From contig JADNYJ010000392.1 of NCBI GenBank assembly GCA_015501075.1, forward strand, positions 1 to 30,130: a stretch of DNA of 30,130 nt. The letters are read 5' to 3'. The stretch comes from Gymnopilus junonius. Lineage: Eukaryota > Basidiomycota > Agaricomycetes > Agaricales > Galerinaceae. Numbering within the stretch: the stretch's first letter is position 1; every line of letters begins with the position of its first letter. The notes under the pieces are model-generated. The model searched no databases. It was not told where the DNA came from and saw only the letters and a program-made list of their open reading frames with translations. Positions 22,438 to 30,130 of the stretch are shown in pieces. Made by a program: the position numbers and the translations under genes.

Positions 22438-22454
22438 GTGTGACCGGATCACAC
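22438..22454. repeat. Short perfect hairpin
   Basis: GTGTGA and TCACAC around a five-base loop (CCGGA), immediately outside the larger hairpin. Together they make a hairpin-dense end of the element. Confidence 0.5.
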
Positions 22455-22536
22455 CACGCGCAGTCACTCACACCGGATTACTTAGGCTCGTGATGGCTCA
22501 TCGCACTTTCCACAATTTACTGATGTATTTACAAAC

Positions 22537-23227
22537 CGGTATGGATAATATTGCAATTGTGCAGATATTCGAGACCAAGCAGGACTTGCCGAGTGGCCTG
22601 CTTGACGAAGCTCACCGGCAATCGTCGATTCTTCCATTGCCCAGCAAAGGAAGACAGGTCTTGAGCCATCGCGTCTGTTACCAGACAAAGGTGTCGCCCA
22701 TTCGGACCATGGTGGTAAAAATAATCAAGAAGCTGGATTACATGCGAATATCCAGGATGGGAAGGTGAATAGGTGCGCATGTAATGGAGGTAGTCGAGTT
22801 CATGTATTTCCGGAGCGTTCGTCGCGAGACCTATTGATTCACATAAAGTACAGGAAACGCAGGGGACTAGTGTACTAGACCTGTTAAGACTTTCAGAGCA
22901 CCATACTTTGGCGGTGAATTACTTAAAAGTAGATGGGTGACAGTATGTGCAATGATCAATCGAATTATTGCAACAAGGAGGACGGATAACATACCTTTCA
23001 TTTTGGAAAAGCCACACTGTAGAATAAACCCCCCAGCCTAGCTTTTGGATAACGCGGTAATGCGAGTCCAAAACATCGCCAATGGACACCGGATGATATC
23101 CATTAGGACCATAATCTTGAAGAGATTCCTCCACTGCCGTCCAATCTTGAACAGCAATGGCATTGGCATTTCTAGCGCTGAACGTGGTCAAGAAACGAGG
23201 TAAACAGAAAGATCTCAAAGTGTTCAT
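22537..23227 (-). pseudogene. SRPK-like protein kinase, 3'-truncated after subdomain VIb
   Basis: Three exons on the minus strand, all in phase: 23227-22995, 22921-22881, 22830-22537; 189 residues. ATG start MNTLRSFCLPRFL. The protein shows IGDVLDSHYRVIQKLGWGVY (start of the kinase domain with its Gly-rich loop, then STVWL), YGALKVL (the ATP-binding Lys), SHPGYSHVIQLLDYF, and LLGLEYLHNCNIIHT, which is subdomain VIb just before the catalytic Asp. The phrases match fungal SR-protein kinases (SRPK). The last exon ends at a donor (ACCG|GTTTGT). The following exons, with DFG, APE and the rest of the C-lobe, are absent; the putative transposon end begins about 100 bases further on. With no catalytic Asp it cannot be an active kinase. 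The preserved frame suggests a recent truncation, or that the rest lies elsewhere after rearrangement. Confidence 0.7.
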
Positions 23228-23354
23228 GATGAACCAGGAAAAACTTGAAAAAAGGCCAAACTGTTTTAAAGTTCCTCGGTTTCACTTAGTATTATGTACT
23301 CTGTGAGACTTTGAGAATACGAGTCAGCATATTGCGTCAAGATGTGATGATGAT

Positions 23355-23739
23355 GATGATAATGATTACCAGCAAGTGGTGTTCGCCTACATACAGTGGC
23401 CAATTGTATGCCACGTATACTAACAATCAGGTTGCTTTGACCAGATACGCTTTATCCGTACACCTCCTAGCCAATAGCACTCAGCTTGGCAGGAATACTT
23501 GTTTAAACCTGGACCATCTTTAGTTATATTTTGTGGGTCTTCAGGAGTCCAAAAGATGTTCTCCTTTCAAACAACACTCGCAAGCATCCAAGATGTGTCA
23601 GATCTTGTCCTGTTACTCCAAAGCCCAAGACGGTCTACACATGTCTGGTGGAACATAGACAAGTCAACTTAGGTGCCATGTGGTCGCTCAACATCAGCCT
23701 GTTCCTTAATGGGACCACCTGCTGGTAATCATCATCATC
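23355..23739. mobile_element. MITE-like element with 26-bp terminal inverted repeats
   Basis: Left end GATGATAATGATTACCAG then CAAGTGGT (23355-23380). The right end, read inwards on the minus strand, is GATGATGATGATTACCAG then CAGGTGGT (23739-23714), 24 of 26 identical. The 385-bp interior has no recognisable coding capacity. GAT microsatellite lies at the outer edge, so a target duplication cannot be read with confidence. It sits 130 bases upstream of the truncated kinase. Confidence 0.55.
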
Positions 23740-23859
23740 TAGCATAACCGTGCACCACCTTGATGATCTTTTGCATCATCTACTGTAAAACAAAGTGAAA
23801 TCACCCAAAATCAGGGGTACAAATACAATTTTTTGAGTCGAGTACTACTAAGTGCGAAA

Positions 23860-24600
23860 GCAAAGCGAGTCAAGAAGGAAAAAAGGAAAAGGGAAAAGAG
23901 AGACTAGGCGACGGTAAATGATACACGCTAAGCGCTCAATTATGAGGCTAAACAATGAAGAAAAAAAAAAAAACAGAACATGCAACAACACAAGAGATTT
24001 GATGGGAGACGAGGAAAAGAAAGACAAGAGTCAAGAGAGAGAGACGAGTACAACCAACGACAAAAAAAAAGAAAAAGAAACCGAACTAGGAGAAAAGACA
24101 TGGGTGAGAAATACGAAAGAGAGGTATCAAGGTATCAAATCACAGAAAGATACAATGCGGATAAAAGAAGGTACACAAGGTCCATAAATCCATAGGTGGA
24201 GGGAGGGTGGGCTGGAAAGAAGGCACCAGCTAATGTACGAATGGCGAAGAGTGAAGAGTTGGAGAAGAAGAGAAAGATAGCGCAAACAGGGGACTCGGAG
24301 GCTCTTATGGGACATGCTGCACAGAATATGGATGGGTACAGAGAAAAGAATGGCCAGTGATAAATGATGAAAAGAATGTAGGATGTGAACCGAGGTGTGG
24401 TGAATGGTACCAGTCGAGTATTGGAGTCGTTCAATCACTGAACGAAGGGTTGAATGGGCAGGTAAACGGAATGTCGAAGGAAGACCAACGAGGAATGGTG
24501 ACGTGGAGGAGACCGAAAGGAACACCAGAAGGAATGGAAGTACAAATATTCGAAAGGATAAGAGAAGAGAAGGGAAGAGAACCAAAGCGAATTGAAGATA
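23860..24600. other. Purine-rich strand-asymmetric region, no gene
   Basis: About 740 bases in which the plus strand is dominated by A and G, with poly-A runs at about 23958 and 24062. The many open frames on either strand are a by-product of this composition (few stop codons) and lack motifs. At about 24620 the asymmetry flips: 24665-24712 is CT-rich on the plus strand. CT-rich tracts often precede fungal transcription starts, so an upstream region of a minus-strand transcript is possible. Confidence 0.5.
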
Positions 24601-25647
24601 TGGGTTCTAGCTCCCTTTGCTAGGTCCTTCATCGAACAGCTGTTCTCGACTAAAGTCGGCACCTGTGTCTTCTCTTCTCCCTTCTCCCATCTTTTCTCTC
24701 TTCCCTCCAGTCCTAAATATATACAGCGGACCGACGCCGACGTAACGAAGCCCCAAAAACACCCCACTTGACAAGAAAAGACATTAGAAGAAAACGGCAA
24801 ATGTCAATCAAAGTCAAAGTCAATCAAAGAAGGTCGCCGCTTTTGACCCCTTTGGACTTGATCAACCCCGCCCTGAATCCTTGACATAACCTGAAGGCTG
24901 ATCCCCAGGGCTGTCGGGGTCCCTGAACTGAACTTTTGAAGGCAGTATGTGATGCGGAATCCAGATGCAGATGTAGAGTTCCTGAGGTGGTCGGACGGGC
25001 GGGGAAGGCGGAAGGCGGGGATGTGAGTAAGTGCCTACTCGGTTTTGTGGCTCGATAGACCAGCGTTCCAGCTTTATCGTCGCAAATGAGCTTGTTCTAT
25101 GGATATTGGGCGGGCTGTACGGTCCAGTGGTACAAGGACAAGAATAAAGGGGCAAAGCAGAGAGCGGGACGGTTTATCCCAGGACCTAGTGTATCGATTT
25201 AGATGGTGGTGGCAATCCCGGCCCGCTGCCAGCCCGTATGGTTCATGATCACATTCACTTGGTACCAGAAGCTGCAAGGACTCAAGCCGAGTTGAGTTGA
25301 GCGTGTCGTCCTTTGCTGAGGGATGGCATTGGTCAAGCTTCAGTAGACATACCATCACCATCACCCGGCAATAGAATCCCAGAATCCCGTTTCCATGCCC
25401 ATCGACCTTCCACGAGCAAAGCAAGTCCAAAAATCTCCAGCTTGAACGCCTCTTCAAGCCGTGAATTCGAAATTCCAACCGCTCTAGTCTTCCTCTACCA
25501 CAATCACAGACGCAGCCAAACACCGACACCACCTTCACCGCTGTGTAGCATTCATTGACCATCAACCATCGACCCGTTTACCATTGACCACTGACCATTA
25601 ACACCATTATCCCATGAGGCCCAAGCGAGGTCTGCACCCCGCTCAGC
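24601..25647. other. Intergenic region downstream of the phosphodiesterase gene
   Basis: No gene recognised. Contains a CT-rich block with a TATA-like AAATATATA (24714-24722), short direct repeats of TCAAAG/TCAATC at 24804-24830, and a cluster of GACCAT/ACCATYGA motifs at 25556-25606. Open frames on both strands (for example 25074-25565) have no domain signature. The 3' UTR of the phosphodiesterase gene must lie at its right end. Confidence 0.4.
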
Positions 25648-28600
25648 CTACGGCGAGACCTGCACCTTGATCGGTCTGGCGGTCATCAACGGCGCTGCTG
25701 GGGACAGCGTAGGCAACACAGGCAGGGGTAGTGATGGAGGGGAAAGAGCACGTCCAGGTGTAGATGTGGGCACGGGCGTATGAGCATGCGCATGCGCAGG
25801 TGATGGTGGTGATAAATATGAGGATGTGGCGCGGCCTGCTCGAGGTGTTGGATCAGGAGTAGGACTAGGGGTAGTCCTCCTACTCCCACTTGCATTGCTT
25901 TTTGTAGACTTTGGTGGTGTAGCAGCCGTAGTCGTAGTCAAATTTGAATTAGAGGCATATACACCCTTCTCCTTGCCCTTCCCAACCCAGCTCTCCTTCC
26001 CAGGAGGAAGCGGTGACATCGAGGGCGAAGGTAAAGGTGAGAGCGAGGGCAAAAGTGAGAGTGAAAGTGGGAGCGACACATCTCGGTACTGATGCACGCC
26101 GACCGACCCTTGAGCTTGAGCTTGAAACAGCCCCTGCGTACTCAACTCGGTACTGGCGGCCCATGAATTCCGAGCGCTGGATTTGAACCTGAAGCTTTTG
26201 TTGGCGTTGTTGTTGCCCATTTTGGTGGGGGCCTTGCTGGCGTTGGTCTTGCCATTGAGGATCTTGTCGTCCTTCCCAATGCTGGTGATGGCGATGGTAC
26301 TATTGGTGTTCATCTCCTCCTGCACAGGACCAGGACTATGACCAGGCGTTGGCAGAGCATCCTCAACGCTCGAAAATGTATAATTCAAATCCGAGGATCT
26401 ACCCTCCAAAGAGTCCAACTTGAACACCCCCAACTCATCCGAATCCCCAGTTCCAGCCCCAATCTCTGAAACCACCATACTCGGAAGCGGCGGGGGCCTC
26501 ATCCCCGGCCCCTGCCCCAATCCTGCATGGCTCTTCTTCCTCATCCTCATAGAGCCGACTTTCCCGGCAGCCCTAATAGCCGCATGCGTCGTCGCGTTCA
26601 CGAGCGCGCTGGAGGACGTGATGGAGGACGTAACGGACGCCGACAGCGAGCCAGCTGCGGACAGAAAGGACGGCTGGTGCCTGAGGCTCTGATGATACGC
26701 ATGCCACTGCGATCGGGCGTGCACCTGTGCTAAATTTGAAGTGGACGTGGACTCGCCGCCGCTGCTGGTGGTGGTGGTAACACTAAACGAAGAAGAGTGG
26801 GACGCGACGCTCCTGCACTCGGACGCGTCTGTGCCCGTAGGGGAGTCGGGTACAGAGAGGGCCATGGGGGAAGGTGAGTGTGGATGGGAGTGAGATGACG
26901 AAGAGCCAGAGGCGGAGGAGGTCGCTGTGGACGGCGGGAGAGGCGGGAGAGTGAGCGGGAAGGCGGTGTGATACTGGAACGGGAGGGGCGGTGAGCGGGG
27001 GTCAGGTGACATTACAGGCGAGCATTGTCGGGAGGGAGAGGCTTCGGAGGAGGAGGAGCACGCTTCTTCCCACGCACCCGCCTTTCCCTTGCCTTTCGCC
27101 CTCCTCAGCCTCGCCTCCTTCTCGTCCCTCTCCCTCTCCAGCCCCCTCCGCCTCCCCACCCACTCCTCCAGATTCTTCCTGCAATGCCACGTATACATCT
27201 GCATCTCCGGGATCGCCCTCTGCGTGAGTTCCAACAAGGGCCTCGCGAACGTGCGTATAAAAAAGATCTGCGAGTCTGCTTCCTTGATCGGGTCATAAGA
27301 CGCGAATGAGACGGGCACGGTTTGCTGCAGGTGGTAGGACTCTTCCAGGTGCGCTTGCGCAGTCCATTCGTGTATGAGGGCCGTCGCCCAATGTTTGGAT
27401 ACTAGAAAAAGGACGGGTCTGTAATGACAAGTGTTTAATAATTTAAACATAAAAGTATGAAATCTACAAGTACTCACTGGATTACTGATATCCGCATTCT
27501 TCAAAATCGCCTGACAGAGCACAATCTGCCGCTCACACACGCTCATCTGCTCACCGTCCACGACGCTCTTGAGCGTCTCCATAAACTTCCCATGTACGCC
27601 CATATCCGTCGCCAGCACGCTCTTATGCACGAGCTTGCGCAGGTGCTTGCCGTGCAGAGGGTCATCAAGCAGCACGCCGAACCCGTGGTAGCGCATCATG
27701 CATAAAAGGAGATGGCAGTGCATATGTTCGAGGGCGGAGCCATGGTTAAAGAGTACCACCAGGGGCGCTTGGGCGTTTTTCTGCAATGCGGGGGTGAGTG
27801 GGAATTTTGAGTAAATAAAATAGAATGAAGGGGAGCGCACCATGAACATGTTGCTGAAACCAGGATGACCGACATCATGCCCAATAGCGCTCACATAGAG
27901 CATGAAGAGCTCTCTCTTCCCGAGGGAAGCGATTAAACTCCCACTAGCAAATTTAGGTGGCACCCACCGCCTATCTGCTGGTTGGAGGAGGATGATGGGC
28001 GGGGGGACGAGCCCCGCAGATTTGAGGTAGGACTGGGTCGCTTGGAGCACATCCAGCGCGTGTTCAAAGTTGTGGTATTTGTTCTCATAGCGGTAGATAC
28101 GGCGGAGGTGGTGTATGAAGGCGGTTATTTGTTCTGCGCTGGGGGTTAATCGAGATGCAGTGAAGGGGATGGAGTACGCACCCATGGTCAGAGAGACATC
28201 ATCCTCCATACCGTCGATGCGGAAGAGAGCCTCGAAGAGGAGGAGCGTGGATGCGAGGACCTCTTCGTCTGGCAGCTTGTGGGGTTCAAAATCCCATTTA
28301 TCCAGTCCCCGAATGAGCCTGTCGCGGACATTTTCAGGAATGGGAGGGGGCGGGCTGCAACTGGGGGGATGAGAACCAAAAGACGCAAACCAGGCAAGAC
28401 AACGCACGATACAAGACTGTTATCATTAACAGAGTTGAGGGTTTCATTGTACATATCGCTGAGGAGCTCAGCGTACATCGTTCTGGGGCAAACAGAATGA
28501 GGCATGGTGCATGGGAAAAGAGAAAAGGGCACGGAGAAACAGAAAAAAGAAAAAAGACCCACTCAATATCACCCCCTTCGCCACCCATCCAGCCCTGGCC

Positions 28601-28798
28601 CTGGGCACCAAAATCAGCGCTGCTGTAAGAGTAGTCCGCTTCCCACCCCTCGCCCTCGTCCGGCGACATCTGATCAAACCTTACGCTACTACTACTGGCT
28701 GCCAAGGCGAGGTGGAGACCACCGACATCTGCACTGCGACGGCGCCAGTCACGCGGGAGGGAAGAAGCTGCGCTCGAACTGGAGCCAGCCGTTGCCAT
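25648..28798 (-). CDS. Class I 3',5'-cyclic-nucleotide phosphodiesterase with long disordered tail
   Basis: Hydrolyses cAMP and/or cGMP, ending second-messenger signalling. The ATG at 28798 has a perfect context (ACCATGG). Exon 1 ends near 28559; the main part runs 28416-25648 with introns 27840-27781 (60 nt) and 27477-27419. Catalytic features in order: YHNFEHALDV (HNxxH), AIGHDVGHPG (metal-binding HDxxH), HGSALEH, LKNADISNP (metal Asp) and SKHWATALIHEW. The family usually continues TRPFxVSK after ISNP; with the intron removed this appears only if the five-T run at 27406-27410 is four, so there is a possible one-base insertion, or another acceptor is used. After about residue 440 comes a tail of about 500 residues rich in Ser, Pro and Thr, with coiled or basic segments (RRRGLERERDEKEARL). 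There is no GAF or other regulatory domain. The 5' UTR is CT-rich. Exon 1-2 joining is tentative: another small exon near 28430-28480 is possible. Confidence 0.85.
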
Positions 28799-29000
28799 GG
28801 TCCACACACAGCCAATGCGTTGGGCAAGGAAAAAAAAGAGAAGAGAAAGAGAAGAGAGGGAGAGATGGGTTTAATGAATGAATGGGATTGCTATTACTAT
28901 ACGCTCTCGTGGTCTGCGCGTGGGCTAAACTCGATCAGCAAGGACCCCGACCACCACCAGTTAGTTCCCCATTCCCTTCCCTTCCTTATCTAATCGCACC

Positions 29001-29005
29001 AAAAA
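29001..29005 (-). terminator. RNA polymerase III terminator of tRNA-Ser
   Basis: Five T on the minus strand four bases after the tRNA 3' end, the usual Pol III stop signal. Confidence 0.6.
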
Positions 29006-29009
29006 GTTC

Positions 29010-29121
29010 CGTCACCTGAGCGATTCGAACACTCGCGGGCAAAGCCCAACCGCTGAGCTACAGATACACTCTAGTAATACTGTATAGCAGGCGATCCCGT
29101 TAACCACTCCGGCAAAGTGAC
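29010..29121 (-). tRNA. tRNA-Ser(GCT) with a 30-nt intron
   Basis: Folds fully on the minus strand. Acceptor GTCACTT pairs with AGGTGAC, discriminator G. The D-arm is CCGGAGTGGTTAACGG. Anticodon stem ATCGC/GCGGT surrounds loop CT-GCT-A, with an intron at 29084-29055 one base 3' of the anticodon, the canonical place. A long variable arm (GGGC/GCCC) marks class II tRNAs such as Ser. T-arm GAGTGTTCGAATCGCTC contains the B-box. Mature length is 82 without CCA, which is not encoded. Anticodon GCT reads AGC/AGT serine codons. Confidence 0.92.
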
Positions 29122-30130
29122 CATGACAGCTCGTCCGCACCTTTTCATCAAGGATAGTCAAGCCAAAGTGATTGCTCGACTATCAACCCGCGATTTTACA
29201 ATTCCATGCGTGCCATTACATTAATACATATAATTAATCCCGCCCTCGGTGCCTCTATCATCCCCACATCCACAGCCTCCATCGCCGATAAGCAGGTACG
29301 TACATACACATGAAATGATACGCAATTTCACTACTTGCCACTGGATGAATGGTTCCCCGCCAATCGTCATCCAGCATGCTCGGTGCCTTTTCTCCGAATC
29401 CCGATCCCTTCACTAAAAATAGCCCGATCCTTTCCTATGCAATTCGCCTCCCCACGTGGATTGTACCCCCCCTTGGGTCCCCTTCTCCCCCTCCCCTGCT
29501 CAACTTTGAACAACGACAGTGCTCGGGGTCCTGCTTTTCTCAGAATCACAACTGCGCCGTAGGGCCCGTAGACCATTCATGGGTTCAAGACCTTAAGGAA
29601 AGAAAGAAAGAACATCGCGAAGCTTGCCCTGGTTTAAAAATTTCAGACGACAATCACCGTGATAGATGTGATGATAGCGTAGCCTGACGGCGGGAACTTG
29701 TTACTCTCTTTGTCTTTCTTTCTCTGCGTGCTCGATTCAGAGGAAATACTTGCCAGTACAGGGTCCTCATGCAATGGTTCAAAGCATCAAGCACACACTC
29801 ATCTTCTGACAGTAAAATTGTATCTTCGCGTCTTCGTAACAATGGACATCCTTTCACCCATACCCATGCCCATCTGCTTCAAGTTAGAACACCCAAACCA
29901 TACCTTACCCTCGCTCTAAGTCTGAGTTCCGAGTCCTGTGGAATTCGCAATTTGCAAATGCGTTTTCCTAAGCTTTCCGCCGCCTCATCTCCATACATGC
30001 ACACTCCCATGCCTCCGTGCCTGGACTCGCGACCCTGACCAAGTGTGGCTAGCAGCCCAGGTTCTCTTTCTCCGCGGCCGCTCGACGTAACTTAACAAAC
30101 TTGATAGGTACTGTATATAGCAGTTGGCTT
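29122..30130. other. Right-hand end, no gene recognised
   Basis: About 1 kb with scattered open frames in three frames and no motifs or paired splice sites that I can defend. It presumably holds the upstream region of the tRNA gene and flanking sequence of a gene beyond the window. Confidence 0.4.

Noticed and set aside
24127..24585. 152-codon hydrophobic-looking frame on the minus strand
   Set aside because: Consequence of the CT-rich strand; Leu/Ser/Pro/Phe content reflects base composition and there is no start context or splice pattern.
25074..25565. 163-codon frame on the minus strand after the phosphodiesterase
   Set aside because: No motif, no TATA or promoter-like sequence, and no homology recognised.
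26991..27309. Pro/Ser-rich and Gly/Arg-rich frames on either strand
   Set aside because: Antisense or alternative-frame shadows of the phosphodiesterase C-terminal region.
27419..27477. Read-through of the 59-base segment in the phosphodiesterase as coding
   Set aside because: It is open, but it has strong GTGAGT and TTACAG ends and interrupts the conserved ISNP-TRP...VSKHW region, so an intron is more likely.
1..30130. CRISPR arrays, rRNA genes, bacterial operons or ribosome binding sites
   Set aside because: No regularly spaced repeats, no rRNA signatures; the gene structure is eukaryotic.

Overview
The window is nuclear DNA of a filamentous basidiomycete, almost certainly an agaricomycete mushroom. 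The evidence is short GT-AG introns of about 45-80 nt in nearly every gene, TATA boxes roughly 40-55 bases before several ATGs, a tRNA-Ser with an intron and no encoded CCA, and families typical of that class: Plavaka-type transposase, a DUF6698-like protein, a C2/TPR/CHAT protein and a fungus-specific multi-pass membrane protein. There are no operons.

Layout. 1-3.1 kb: two tandem minus-strand SET-domain paralogues; the first carries an in-frame TGA where the SET motif needs Arg and the second has several one-base frame breaks. 3.9-5.1 kb: a membrane protein gene (minus) whose six exons can be followed but which also needs small indels. 5.1-8.0 kb: gene-poor, with a 27-base inverted repeat. 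8.1-9.5 kb: an eight-exon HExxH (M35-like) protease gene (plus). 9.7-9.9 kb: a tRNA-derived fragment. 11.5-12.1 kb: a small, intact four-exon beta-trefoil lectin-like gene (plus). 12.4-16.2 kb: a large C2/TPR/CHAT gene (minus) with a frame break just before the CHAT half. 16.3-17.2 kb: unidentified coding-like pieces. 17.5-22.45 kb: probable composite transposon (below). 22.5-23.2 kb: front half of an SRPK-like kinase. 23.36-23.74 kb: a 385-bp MITE-like element. 23.9-25.6 kb: no gene, strongly strand-asymmetric DNA. 25.6-28.8 kb: class I cyclic-nucleotide phosphodiesterase (minus). 29.0-29.1 kb: tRNA-Ser(GCT) (minus). The rest to 30.13 kb shows nothing recognisable.

The most interesting unit is 17.5-22.45 kb. 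A Plavaka-type (KDZ superfamily) transposase remnant that has lost its middle, and an intact eight-exon gene for a 517-residue SR-rich, coiled-coil protein (DUF6698-like), are arranged head to head around a short shared upstream region. Related hairpin sequences in opposite orientation lie at the two outer sides. The right one lies about 100 bases from the point where the kinase gene stops, exactly at a donor splice site. I read this as a two-gene transposon whose passenger has outlived its transposase; the ends and target duplication are not proven.

A second theme is that most genes here (both SET copies, membrane protein, protease, CHAT, transposase, perhaps the phosphodiesterase) need a one-base indel to match the expected protein, often in a short homopolymer. 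Either the locus is decaying or the assembly has residual indel errors; the sequence alone cannot decide. The lectin, the DUF6698-like gene, the kinase front half and the long TPR exon are all in frame.
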